A stretch of 7,540 bases of DNA, from contig JAESUD010000259.1 of the NCBI GenBank assembly GCA_016763335.1, positions 1 through 7,540 of the forward strand, in the 5' to 3' direction. Shown here one piece after another: positions 1 to 7,540 of this stretch. The stretch's first letter is position 1; each line of letters begins with the position of its first letter. This DNA is from Emcibacteraceae bacterium. GTDB taxonomy: Bacteria > Pseudomonadota > Alphaproteobacteria > Sphingomonadales > Emcibacteraceae. The notes below the pieces were generated by a model, which did not search any database, was not told where the DNA came from, and worked only from the letters and a program-made list of their open reading frames with translations. The position numbers and the translations under genes are program-made.

Positions 1-1
1 A

Positions 2-1840
2 TCAGGCGCCGCAGGATATATAGGAATGAATGTGTCCGTTCGGGCGAATGTCAGAATAGCACAAGCCGCATCTGAAAATATCGGTAAAGCACTTAATGTT
101 GCCTTTACGTCCGGCGCGATCACCGGAATGCTTGTTGTTGGCCTTGGTATCCTTGGCGTTTCGCTTTATTATATCTATATGGCTTCCTCAGGTGTCGATG
201 TTCGTACTAATCTGGAAGGCCTTATCGGTCTTGGTTTTGGTGCTAGTCTTATATCCATTTTTGCCCGTCTTGGTGGTGGTATATTTACCAAAGGTGCTGA
301 CGTTGGCGGCGACATGGTCGGTAAAATTGAAGCCGGCATCCCCAATGATGATCCTCGCAACCCGGCAACAATTGCTGATAACGTTGGTGACAATGTTGGT
401 GACTGTGCCGGTATGGCCGCGGATTTATTTGAAACATATGCTGTGACCATTGTTGCAACCATGCTTATCGCTTCCAGTACTTTCATCGGAGCATCAATTG
501 AAAATATGATGATCTTGCCGCTTCTGATCGGCGCACTAGGTATCATTGGATCAATTATTGGCACTTTCTTCGTCAGATTAAGCAGTGGATCAGAAAATAT
601 TATGGGCGCACTTTATAAAGGCCTTATCGCTAGCGGCGTTATTGCAGCGGGCCTTATTTATGGAATGTTCTCCTATTATGATATCTTCTCAACCGCTGTT
701 TTGGCCGATGGCACATCGCTTTCATCCATGAACCTTTATTACTGTGTTCTTACCGGACTTGCGGTCACAGGATTGCTCGTTTGGATTACTGAATATTACA
801 CCAGTACCGAATACCGTCCTGTTAGAGTGATCGCTGAAGCATCCGAAACCGGCCATGGTACAAACGTAATTCAGGGTTTGGCCATTTCAATGGAATCAAC
901 GGCGGTTCCGGTCATCATCATCTGTAGCGGTATATTTATTGCTTTTGCACAAGCCGGTTTGTTCGGCATTGCGATAGCCGCGACAGCAATGTTGTCTCTT
1001 GCCGGTATGGTCATCGCGCTTGACGCATACGGCCCGGTTACAGATAATGCTGGTGGTATTGCGGAAATGTCAAAATTGCCGGAAGAAGTTCGTATCACAA
1101 CAGATAAGCTTGATGCGGTTGGTAACACAACCAAAGCCGTAACCAAGGGTTATGCCATCGGTTCAGCAGCACTTGCAGCACTTGTGTTGTTTGCTGCTTA
1201 CACTGAGGAAATAGCCCATTATCTTCCACAATATGCTGATATAACCTTCCCGCTTCAAGATCCATATGTTGTGATCGGATTATTTATTGGCGGAATGATT
1301 CCTTATTTATTTGCGTCCATGTCAATGCTTGCTGTGGGCCGTGCGGCCGCCAGCGTGGTTGTTGAAGTACGTCGCCAATTTAGGGAAATTCCCGGCATTA
1401 TGGAAGGCACAACCAAACCTGAATATGGTAAAGCCGTGGACCTGTTGACAAAATCAGCCATTAAGGAAATGATCCTTCCATCGCTTTTACCACTGCTTGC
1501 ACCATTTGTATTATTTGGGGTGATATATATGGTAAGCGGTAGCGTTGTTAACGCCTTCCAAACACTTGGCGCAATGCTGCTCGGTACAATCATTACCGGA
1601 TTATTCATTGCCATTTCTATGACATCCGGTGGTGGTGCATGGGATAATGCCAAAAAATATATCGAGGATGGCAATCACGGCGGTAAAGGTTCAAATGCCC
1701 ATAAAGCCTCTATAACCGGCGATACTGTTGGCGATCCTTATAAAGATACAGCTGGCCCAGCCATAAATCCGTTGATTAAAATCATCAACATCGTTGCTAT
1801 TTTACTTGTCGCGATCGTTGCGAAATTAAACATCGGCTAA
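2..1840 (+). CDS. hppA: K+-independent H+-translocating membrane pyrophosphatase, 5'-truncated
   Basis: Integral inner-membrane pump that couples PPi hydrolysis to H+ export. The frame is already open at the left edge: the eight codons before the Met at position 26 read SGAAGYIG, a conserved stretch of the family. The true start is therefore upstream, and 612 residues of the usual roughly 690-710 are present. Numbering from the Met at 26, the family motifs are DVGGDMVGK (92-100), DDPRNP followed by the doubled DNVGDNVGD (108-126), [12 protein letters not shown] (333-344), and the C-terminal [28 protein letters not shown] and a final hydrophobic helix. Many hydrophobic segments alternate with these acidic Mg-PPi-binding loops. 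In [10 protein letters not shown], Lys370 and Thr373 match the K/T pair that marks K+-independent enzymes (Ala at the first position in K+-dependent ones). H+ rather than Na+ pumping is a family inference. The gene ends in TAA and is followed 22 bp later by a terminator, so it is transcriptionally separate from ppa. Confidence 0.97.
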   Translation, partial: SGAAGYIGMNVSVRANVRIAQAASENIGKALNVAFTSGAITGMLVVGLGILGVSLYYIYMASSGVDVRTNLEGLIGLGFGASLISIFARLGGGIFTKGADVGGDMVGKIEAGIPNDDPRNPATIADNVGDNVGDCAGMAADLFETYAVTIVATMLIASSTFIGASIENMMILPLLIGALGIIGSIIGTFFVRLSSGSENIMGALYKGLIASGVIAAGLIYGMFSYYDIFSTAVLADGTSLSSMNLYYCVLTGLAVTGLLVWITEYYTSTEYRPVRVIAEASETGHGTNVIQGLAISMESTAVPVIIICSGIFIAFAQAGLFGIAIAATAMLSLAGMVIALDAYGPVTDNAGGIAEMSKLPEEVRITTDKLDAVGNTTKAVTKGYAIGSAALAALVLFAAYTEEIAHYLPQYADITFPLQDPYVVIGLFIGGMIPYLFASMSMLAVGRAAASVVVEVRRQFREIPGIMEGTTKPEYGKAVDLLTKSAIKEMILPSLLPLLAPFVLFGVIYMVSGSVVNAFQTLGAMLLGTIITGLFIAISMTSGGGAWDNAKKYIEDGNHGGKGSNAHKASITGDTVGDPYKDTAGPAINPLIKIINIVAILLVAIVAKLNIG

Positions 1841-1862
1841 CTAATTTATATAGCTATTTGAG

Positions 1863-1889
1863 AAACCCCGCTTCTGGCGGGGTTTTTTT
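1863..1889 (+). terminator. Rho-independent terminator of hppA
   Basis: Perfect 6-bp G/C stem, CCCCGC (1866-1871) with GCGGGG (1877-1882), around a 5-base loop TTCTG. The stem can be extended by AAA (1863-1865) pairing with the start of a run of seven T (1883-1889). It begins 22 bp after the hppA stop codon and lies before the candidate ppa promoter, so it separates the two pyrophosphatase genes. Confidence 0.93.
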
Positions 1890-1901
1890 ATGAAAAATAT
1901 G

Positions 1902-1929
1902 CTGACAAAGTGATATGATTGGCTATATT
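1902..1929 (+). promoter_or_regulatory. Candidate sigma70 promoter for ppa-ubiD-pmbA
   Basis: CTGACA (1902-1907, five of six matches to TTGACA) and TATATT (1924-1929, five of six to TATAAT) are separated by 16 bp. It sits between the hppA terminator and the ppa start, where a promoter is needed. Initiation would fall near 1936, leaving a leader of about 34 bases. The surroundings are AT-rich, so chance matches are easy. This is a sequence match only. Confidence 0.45.
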
Positions 1930-1969
1930 GCGCCCATATTATTAAATATTATTCACAAGAGTAACCAAT

Positions 1970-2518
1970 ATGCCGCTAATAAATAAAATCAAAGTTGGTC
2001 TTAACCCACCAGAAGAAATCAATGTCATTATTGAAGTACCCGTCGGCGGTGCTGCGGTAAAATATGAAATGCATAAACGCAGTGGAGCAATCCTTGTTGA
2101 CCGCATTTTGCATACACCAATGCGTTATCCGGCAAACTACGGCTATATTCCGCACACACTTTCCGGTGATGGTGACCCATGCGACGTACTTGTTGTTGTC
2201 GGCGAACCGCTTGTTCCGGGCTGTATCATACGCGCCCGTCCGATCGGTGTGCTACTGATGGAAGATGAAGCTGGCATGGATGAAAAAATTCTTGCTGTTC
2301 CGGATTTAAAAACAGATCCGACTTATAAAGAAGTCCATAAACACACCGACCTACCGGAACTTCTGCTTAATCAAATTGAGCATTTCTTTAAACATTATAA
2401 AGACCTCGAAGAAGGAAAATGGGCGAAAATCATTGGCTGGGAAGGTCCCGAGACCGCAAAGCGTCTCATCCTTGAAGCCATTGAACGCGAGAAGCAAGCA
2501 CCGGCAGATGTAGATTAA
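1970..2518 (+). CDS. ppa: Soluble family I inorganic pyrophosphatase
   Basis: Cytoplasmic enzyme that hydrolyses PPi to two phosphates with Mg2+, pulling forward biosynthetic reactions that release PPi. The 182 residues match the usual bacterial family I length (about 175). By comparison with the E. coli enzyme as I recall it, all active-site positions are kept: Glu22, Lys31, Glu33, Arg45, Tyr57, Asp67, Asp69, Asp72, Asp99, Asp104, Lys106, Tyr143 and Lys144. The signature reads DGDPCDV, with Cys71 where E. coli has Val; the metal-binding aspartates are unaffected. The start at 1970 is supported by AAGAG (1957-1961) eight bases upstream and by the N-terminus aligning with the family. It lies 129 bp after hppA, beyond a terminator and behind its own candidate promoter. 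It is followed 42 bp later by ubiD with no terminator between, so co-transcription is likely. Confidence 0.97.
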   Translation: MPLINKIKVGLNPPEEINVIIEVPVGGAAVKYEMHKRSGAILVDRILHTPMRYPANYGYIPHTLSGDGDPCDVLVVVGEPLVPGCIIRARPIGVLLMEDEAGMDEKILAVPDLKTDPTYKEVHKHTDLPELLLNQIEHFFKHYKDLEEGKWAKIIGWEGPETAKRLILEAIEREKQAPADVD

Positions 2519-2560
2519 TTTTACGCTTACCATTTAGTGTGATTTCTCTTATAACAAGTC

Positions 2561-4054
2561 ATGGCTTATTCATCACTTAGAGATTTTATAGATCAACTTG
2601 AAAAACAGGGTAAACTGGTTCGGATTTCCGAACCAGTATCTGCTGATCTTGAGATGACAGAAATTGGTTGTCGGACCCTTGAAAAAGGCGGTCCTGCACT
2701 GCTGTTTGAAAATGTTATCAAATGTGATGGCACTAAAAGCACCATGCCCGTCTTGACCAATTTATTTGGTACCGTTGAGCGTGTGGCCATGGGAATGAAC
2801 GCCGAACCTCATGAACTAAGAGGTATCGGCGAAACGTTGGCCGAGCTTAGACAGCCGGAACCGCCAGCGGGCTTTAAAGATGCCCTTGATAAACTTCCCC
2901 TGCTTAAAAAAGCCATGACCATGCGGCCAAAAACCGTTAAATCTGCACCTGTTCATGAAGTTATCCTGACGGGTGATGATATTGACCTTAATGCTTTACC
3001 TATCCAAAAATGTTGGCCTAATGATGCCTCACCACTCATTACTTGGCCGTTGGTGGTTTCAAAAGGGCCCGGCAAGATTAAAGAAGATGATTATAACCTC
3101 GGCATATACCGGATGCAGGTTTTAAACAAGAACCAGACTTTGATGCGCTGGCTCAAACACCGTGGTGGTGCGCAGCATCATCGGCGCTGGAAAGCAGAAA
3201 AGTCCGAACCACTTCCTGTCGCTATTGTGCTTGGTGCGGACCCTGCGACAATCCTTGGTGCCGTTACCCCGGTGCCGGACACATTATCAGAATATCAATT
3301 TGCAGGCTTACTTCGCGGCAAAAAAACCGTATTGGTTGACTGCAAAACGGTACCGCTTAAAGTTCCGGCAACGGCCGAAATTGTCATCGAAGGATTTGTA
3401 TCACTTGATGATTATGCCGACGAAGGGCCATTTGGCGATCACACTGGTTATTATAACAGTGTCGAGAAATTCCCGGTCTTTACCGCCACCGCGATCACCA
3501 TGCGCAAAGACCCTATTTACCTTTCCACCTATACCGGAAAGCCACCCGATGAACCGGCAATTCTTGGCGAAGCATTAAACGAAATTTTTATTCCGTTATT
3601 GCAACAACAATTCCCGGAAATTGTCGATTTTTGGCTACCGCCAGAAGGCTGCTCATACCGTGTAGCTGTGGTATCTATTAAAAAAGCATATGCCGGTCAC
3701 GCCAAACGGATAATGATGGGGGTATGGTCATATTTAAGACAATTCCTTTATACCAAATTTGTTATCATCGTTGATGATGACATTAACGCGCGCGACTGGA
3801 AAGAAGTGATCTGGGCCATGTCAACACGCATGGACCCGGTTCGTGATACCACCCTCGTCGAAAACACCCCGATTGATTATCTTGATTTTGCTTCACCTGT
3901 TTCGGGACTTGGCGGCAAAATTGGCATTGATGCCACCAGTAAAATGGACGGTGAAACCGACCGCGAATGGGGCGAGCTAATTTCAATGGATGAAGATATT
4001 AAAAACACCGTTTCCGAAAAATGGGCCCGATTAAATATTGAACAGGAAAATTAA
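2561..4054 (+). CDS. ubiD: UbiD family decarboxylase (3-polyprenyl-4-hydroxybenzoate decarboxylase)
   Basis: Removes the carboxyl group of 3-polyprenyl-4-hydroxybenzoate in ubiquinone synthesis, using prenylated FMN made by UbiX (not in this window). The 497 residues equal the length of E. coli UbiD, and the sequence is similar along its whole length. Visible cofactor and metal positions, aligned from memory to E. coli UbiD, are Asn179, IYR at 182-184, RWL at 196-198, Arg201-Gly202 and Glu244 in DTLSEY. The catalytic Arg-Glu-Asp set corresponds to Arg184, Glu288 and Asp293 in [12 protein letters not shown]. Other family blocks are [36 protein letters not shown] and [12 protein letters not shown]. 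These features favour the ubiquinone enzyme over aromatic-acid UbiD paralogues. The ribosome site before the ATG is weak, but the N-terminus matches the family, so the start is kept. The stop codon overlaps the pmbA start (TAATG). Confidence 0.95.
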   Translation: MAYSSLRDFIDQLEKQGKLVRISEPVSADLEMTEIGCRTLEKGGPALLFENVIKCDGTKSTMPVLTNLFGTVERVAMGMNAEPHELRGIGETLAELRQPEPPAGFKDALDKLPLLKKAMTMRPKTVKSAPVHEVILTGDDIDLNALPIQKCWPNDASPLITWPLVVSKGPGKIKEDDYNLGIYRMQVLNKNQTLMRWLKHRGGAQHHRRWKAEKSEPLPVAIVLGADPATILGAVTPVPDTLSEYQFAGLLRGKKTVLVDCKTVPLKVPATAEIVIEGFVSLDDYADEGPFGDHTGYYNSVEKFPVFTATAITMRKDPIYLSTYTGKPPDEPAILGEALNEIFIPLLQQQFPEIVDFWLPPEGCSYRVAVVSIKKAYAGHAKRIMMGVWSYLRQFLYTKFVIIVDDDINARDWKEVIWAMSTRMDPVRDTTLVENTPIDYLDFASPVSGLGGKIGIDATSKMDGETDREWGELISMDEDIKNTVSEKWARLNIEQEN

Positions 4055-5409
4055 TGAGTAAAGCAAACGCAAGTTCCATGTCCCCGGACAGACTGGCAAA
4101 CCTCGTATCAAAAGCAAGAAAAGCCGGTGCTGATCATGCGGATGCCGTTTTCTTTACCGGAAATGCCAGCTCAGTATCCTGGCGTCTTGGTAAACTGGAA
4201 GACATCGAAAGATCAGAAAATTCCGACCTTGGCCTTCGGGTTATTATCGGTAAAAACCAAGCGATTGTCTCGTCTAGCGATATGAGCGATGAAACATTGG
4301 ACGAACTGGTTTCACGCGCCCTTGATATGGCAAAAAATACACCCGAAGACCCCTATTCCGGCCTGGCTGATAAATCGCTTCTGGCAATTGATAATTTGCC
4401 GGAGCTCGATTTGTTTGATGAAAATGAATTAGACGAAGAAACTTTAAAAAATATTGCCGCCGAGGCCGAAGCTCACGCCCTTGAAACCCCGGGGATTACC
4501 AATTCGGAAGGCGCGGGAGCGAGTAGCTCGAAAGGGTTTATCACTCTGGCAAATTCAGACGGGTTTGTCGGTCATTATAGCTCAAGCAATTTTGGCTGCA
4601 GCATTTCAGTCATTGCCGGTGAAGGCAGCACTATGGAACGGGATTATGCCTGGACCTCAAGACGTCATTTCGCAGATATGGAAAGCCCTTATAAAATTGC
4701 CAAAGAAGCGGCGGAGCGAACCTTAAAAAAGCTAAACCCGCGTAAAGCGAAAACCTGCGAAATACCGGTTGTTTATGACCCACGGGTATCGCGCACACTT
4801 GTCGGTCACCTTGCGGGCGCCATTAACGGCGCCGCCATTGCCCGCGGCACCAGTTTCCTGCTTGAGTTATTAGAAAAACAAATTTTTCCAAAAAACATAA
4901 ACATTATCGATAACCCGCATTTATTACGCGGCCCGTCTTCGCGCCCATTTGACGGTGAAGGGGTGCGCAATGCCTCACTCGATATTATCAAAGACGGCGT
5001 CCTTAAAAACTGGGTGCTCGACAGCACCAGCGCCAGACAGCTTAAACTCACCAGTAATGGTCGCGCCAGCCGCGGCACATCAAGCCCCCCGTCGCCATCA
5101 ACCAGTAATTTATATATGGAAGCGGGTAATATTTCGGTTAAAGACCTTCTTGGTGATATTAAAGACGGCTTTTACGTCACCGAGCTAATCGGTAGCGCCG
5201 TAAACGGCATCAACGGCGACTATAGCCGCGGCGCCAGTGGTTTCTGGATTGAAAATGGCGAACTAACATACCCCGTCAATGAAATCACCATCGCCGGAAA
5301 CTTAAAAGACATGTATCTAAACCTAACCGCCGCCGACGATCTAGAAATAAGATATGGCACAGACGCCCCAACAGTACGCATTGAAAAAATGATGTTGGCG
5401 GGAAGTTAA
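4054..5409 (+). CDS. pmbA: TldE/PmbA, non-metal subunit of the TldD-TldE protease
   Basis: Cytoplasmic partner of TldD. In E. coli the TldD-TldE heterodimer matures microcin B17 and degrades the antitoxin CcdA; its role in this organism is not shown. The 451 residues are close to the 450 of E. coli PmbA. Recognisable blocks are GADHADAVFF (25-34), RSENSDLGLRV (53-63), the central GTSFL and FDGEG (299-303), NGDYSRGASGFW (387-398) and ITIAGNLKDM (411-420). No HExxxH metal motif is present, which fits TldE rather than the catalytic TldD, so a tldD gene should lie elsewhere. Its ATG shares one base with the ubiD stop, and AGGA (4044-4047) lies six bases upstream, so translational coupling is likely. 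A Ser/Pro-rich stretch (SSPPSPSTS, 343-351) lies where the family usually has a glycine-rich nucleophile-like loop region; I cannot judge whether it matters. No terminator follows. Confidence 0.93.
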   Translation: MSKANASSMSPDRLANLVSKARKAGADHADAVFFTGNASSVSWRLGKLEDIERSENSDLGLRVIIGKNQAIVSSSDMSDETLDELVSRALDMAKNTPEDPYSGLADKSLLAIDNLPELDLFDENELDEETLKNIAAEAEAHALETPGITNSEGAGASSSKGFITLANSDGFVGHYSSSNFGCSISVIAGEGSTMERDYAWTSRRHFADMESPYKIAKEAAERTLKKLNPRKAKTCEIPVVYDPRVSRTLVGHLAGAINGAAIARGTSFLLELLEKQIFPKNINIIDNPHLLRGPSSRPFDGEGVRNASLDIIKDGVLKNWVLDSTSARQLKLTSNGRASRGTSSPPSPSTSNLYMEAGNISVKDLLGDIKDGFYVTELIGSAVNGINGDYSRGASGFWIENGELTYPVNEITIAGNLKDMYLNLTAADDLEIRYGTDAPTVRIEKMMLAGS

Positions 5410-5413
5410 AGTT

Positions 5414-5418
5414 AGAGG
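5414..5418 (+). promoter_or_regulatory. Ribosome binding site of the TPR membrane protein
   Basis: AGAGG, five bases before the ATG at 5424 and only five bases after the pmbA stop codon (5407-5409). It is the best Shine-Dalgarno match near the start of this frame. It decides for 5424 over the next in-frame Met at 5493, which has no such site. Confidence 0.7.
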
Positions 5419-5423
5419 CAAAA

Positions 5424-7540
5424 ATGCTCGATGACACGATCGAAAATTCAAAAATAAAGTGGTGGCAAACAGCCAAAGGTCGTAATGTTTTTATGGCTTA
5501 TTCACTGCGTAGAATTCTTGGATTTGAGGGCCTTCGTTCTTTAAAAGAACGAAACTGGTCTTTAGTAGGCTTGTCATTGTTAGCTCTTGGCATTGTCTCA
5601 GATATAACCCAAATTTTAGCACCATTCACAGATGTTGGCGTTCTACTCTCATTAAGTGCTGTCATTGTATTTGGAATTATTATTTTACGACGTCTACACT
5701 TTTGTAACTTATGTATTGCGCCTTTCGTTATTTCTTTATTTTTACTTCTTTTTTTCAGTGTTGCCACGGTCGCCCATCAGACCGATGATACCCCGAATAA
5801 TGGCATTATCGTTGACGCGTTTCCCGCCTTAGAAAGTATGCAAAAGGAAATTATAAATTACCTAGGAAACATAGGGGAGCGTGTTGCTAATGTCGAAGAT
5901 ACGCTTGACGTCGTAGATGGTAAAATTAACAAAATCCAAGAATCTCAACAACGTACAGAAGGCATGATTTCAGCTCTAGCAACACAAAACCTGCACCAGC
6001 ATTTGGAACTCTTATCAGCAATAGCAGAAGAAAAAGGTGTTCCTAAAACTGCCATGATTTCACATTTAATGAAATTAGGAGCAAACCCTGAAATTCAAAA
6101 AGAGGAAATACCTAAATTTCTTGCCAATTTTGCTGACAGTTTTTTAAAGCTCAAACAAAGATTGCTGTCTATTGATGTAAATGATGAGCAACTCAATGAA
6201 ATAAGAAAGAAAGCTTTTGAATATCTGGAAGATGGTAACTTAGACGCGGCACGAAACACTCTTAGGGACGCCCGTGCAGTCATAAAAAAAGGCCGACAGA
6301 ACAGCGCTTTAAAAGAGGCAACACTATTGGCTGATGAAGCGGCAATAGATACCTTGGAACTTAAATATAGAATTGCCGCTGATAAGTATATGGAAGCTGC
6401 TGATATCACAGTATTTAATGAACAGCATTCTGCATCTCATCATTATTCGGCAGCATACGTTCTATATATGTTGGGGGATGAATTTGGTGATAATAATGCA
6501 CTTATAGAATCGTTAACGCTCTATAATCAAGTTTTACTGACCCTCACCCGTGATAGTGCCCCACTAAGATGGGCCAATATCCAAAATAATATGGGCAATG
6601 TTTTGAACACACTTGGTCAACGCATGGGGGACACTGCCCTGCTCGAACGGGCCATCGTTACCTATAAGGAATCGTTGAAGGAACATACCCGTGATCGTGT
6701 GCCAATAGATTGGAGCGATACCCAGAATAATCTGGGCAATGTATTGACAGCCCTTGGCAACCGTAAAAGAGACACAGCCCTACTTGAACAGGCTGTTACG
6801 ACCTACAGAGAAGCGTTGAAGGAACGTCCCCGTGATCGTGTACCATTAAAATGGGCTAGGACACAGCACAACCTGGCCTCTGCTTTAACAATTCTTGGCG
6901 CCCGAGAGGGGGACACCGTTCTGCTTGAGCAGGCCGTCACAACTTACAGAGAAGTATTGAAAGAATTTACCCGTGACCGTATGCCACGTGAATGGGCAAC
7001 AATCCAAAATAATTTGGCGGCTGTTTTGCGAGACCTTGGTGAACGAAAGCGGGACACAACCCTGCTTGAACAAGCCATCACAACCTACAGAGAAGCCTTG
7101 AAAGAACTTACCCGTGACCGTGTGCCACTGGATTGGGCAAGGACTCTTAACAATCTAGGCATTGCTTTGACATTTCTTGGAGAAAACAAGAACGACACAG
7201 ACTTGTTTGAACAGGCTATCACGACCTTCAGAGAAGCGCTGAAAGAACGTACGCGTGATCGTGTTCCACTAAAATGGGCTTGGACACAGAACAATATATG
7301 TTGGGCAATATCGCGTATTATTGAGCTGTCAGCAGATGACGAGAGATATTTAGAAGGCGAGACCGCCTGTCAAAATTCAATAGATATAATTACCAAGAAC
7401 CATTTTACGAACCAACGGGGGTTGACAACACATTCACTAGCGTACCTTTATATGGTGACTGCAGAACTCAGAAACGATTCACAGCTTAAGAGCCGGTCAA
7501 TTGAATTATTTAATTTAATTTTAAAAGATAAAAAAAACCA
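5424..7540 (+). CDS. Membrane-anchored coiled-coil TPR-repeat protein, 3'-truncated by the window
   Basis: Uninterrupted frame of 705 codons from an ATG with a good ribosome site to the right edge; no stop is reached, so the C-terminus is unknown. Order of parts: basic N-terminus (1-44); three hydrophobic segments at about 45-65, 70-88 and 99-117, with CNLC (Cys94, Cys97) just before the third; an acidic linker; a coiled coil with hydrophobic residues at 143, 147, 150, 154, 157, 161, 164, 168 and 171; a helical region (about 190-330) with two TPR-like hairpins (264-283, 306-330); a degenerate repeat (about 328-374); five regular 47-residue TPR-like units (375-609); and a partial, diverging sixth unit. 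The repeat consensus resembles TRDRVPLxWAxTQNNLGNxL plus a second helix EQAVTTYREALKE. No enzyme motif is visible. TPR arrays bind proteins or peptides, so scaffold or sensor is an inference. It starts 14 bp after pmbA, with no terminator between. Real coding is supported by repeat conservation at protein level. Confidence 0.88.
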   Translation, partial: MLDDTIENSKIKWWQTAKGRNVFMAYSLRRILGFEGLRSLKERNWSLVGLSLLALGIVSDITQILAPFTDVGVLLSLSAVIVFGIIILRRLHFCNLCIAPFVISLFLLLFFSVATVAHQTDDTPNNGIIVDAFPALESMQKEIINYLGNIGERVANVEDTLDVVDGKINKIQESQQRTEGMISALATQNLHQHLELLSAIAEEKGVPKTAMISHLMKLGANPEIQKEEIPKFLANFADSFLKLKQRLLSIDVNDEQLNEIRKKAFEYLEDGNLDAARNTLRDARAVIKKGRQNSALKEATLLADEAAIDTLELKYRIAADKYMEAADITVFNEQHSASHHYSAAYVLYMLGDEFGDNNALIESLTLYNQVLLTLTRDSAPLRWANIQNNMGNVLNTLGQRMGDTALLERAIVTYKESLKEHTRDRVPIDWSDTQNNLGNVLTALGNRKRDTALLEQAVTTYREALKERPRDRVPLKWARTQHNLASALTILGAREGDTVLLEQAVTTYREVLKEFTRDRMPREWATIQNNLAAVLRDLGERKRDTTLLEQAITTYREALKELTRDRVPLDWARTLNNLGIALTFLGENKNDTDLFEQAITTFREALKERTRDRVPLKWAWTQNNICWAISRIIELSADDERYLEGETACQNSIDIITKNHFTNQRGLTTHSLAYLYMVTAELRNDSQLKSRSIELFNLILKDKKN
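6546..7310 (+). repeat. Tandem 141-bp coding repeat (47-residue TPR-like units)
   Basis: Five full in-frame units begin at 6546, 6687, 6828, 6969 and 7110, with a partial sixth from 7251. The spacing is exactly 141 bp each time, marked by the recurring [TP]RDRxP (RDSAP in the first). Each unit has helix A around WAxTQNNLG and helix B around LLEQAxTTYREALKE. At DNA level the second half is most alike: forms of GAACAGGCTGTTACGACCTA and following bases recur in units 2-5 with mostly third-position differences. This indicates expansion by duplication followed by selection on the protein. The 47-residue period exceeds the canonical 34-residue TPR because the helices and linker are longer. Confidence 0.92.

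Noticed and set aside
26..26. The first in-window Met as the start of hppA
   Set aside because: The frame is open upstream to the window edge and the preceding codons encode the conserved SGAAGYIG, so the gene starts before the window.
2527..2555. A separate ubiD promoter (TTACCA with TATAAC)
   Set aside because: The -35 match is poor and the -10 would lie five bases before the ATG, requiring a leaderless transcript. Read-through from ppa is simpler.
4801..4830. A zinc-protease motif in the PmbA region RTLVGHLAGAINGAA
   Set aside because: There is a single His and no HExxxH, which fits the non-metal TldE subunit rather than TldD.
5498..5767. Open frame on the minus strand
   Set aside because: It lies antisense to the membrane segments of the TPR gene, has no ribosome site I can see and resembles no known protein; the + strand frame is far longer and carries clear motifs.
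5703..5780. A DsbB or VKOR domain call based on CxxC
   Set aside because: Only three helices and a single cysteine pair are seen, and the charge pattern places the pair on the cytoplasmic side.
6095..7294. Three minus-strand open frames (6095-6409, 6885-7073, 7085-7294)
   Set aside because: They are mirrors of the helical region and the 141-bp repeats. Their internal similarity (recurring GTRSRVxSF) follows from the repeats on the other strand.
6546..7310. CRISPR-like regular spacing
   Set aside because: The whole 141-bp unit is degenerate and coding with mostly third-position differences, with no short identical repeats and no unique spacers.

Overview
The window reads as chromosomal DNA of a moderate-GC alphaproteobacterium. 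The evidence is a K+-independent HppA proton pump, a ubiquinone-pathway UbiD and a TldE/PmbA with alphaproteobacterial-looking sequences, together with a long TPR protein of a kind I associate with that class. The genus cannot be fixed from sequence alone. All genes I can support are on the + strand, and I saw no tRNA, rRNA, CRISPR array, transposase or attachment site.

Layout. (1) Positions 2-1840 hold the 3' part of hppA, a membrane H+-translocating pyrophosphatase cut by the left edge and closed by a strong intrinsic terminator (1863-1889). (2) A 129-bp gap carries that terminator and then a plausible sigma70 promoter (1902-1929). (3) The promoter leads into a tightly packed same-strand run: ppa (soluble inorganic pyrophosphatase), ubiD (prenyl-FMN-dependent decarboxylase of ubiquinone synthesis) 42 bp later, and pmbA/tldE (TldD/TldE protease subunit) whose ATG overlaps the ubiD stop by one base. 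(4) After another 14 bp a long reading frame starts at 5424 and stays open to the right edge (705 codons seen, no stop). It encodes three predicted membrane helices, a coiled coil, a helical linker and an array of near-regular 47-residue TPR-like repeats.

How they fit together. HppA and Ppa both hydrolyse pyrophosphate, one conserving the energy as a proton gradient and one releasing it as heat, so PPi handling is the theme on the left. UbiD belongs to quinone synthesis, a pathway whose prenyl-transfer steps release PPi. PmbA is a protein-processing subunit with no visible link to its neighbours beyond translational coupling. The last gene is the unusual one. Its membrane-anchored TPR architecture suggests a scaffold or sensor, but no catalytic domain is visible in the part present, and its C-terminus lies outside the window.
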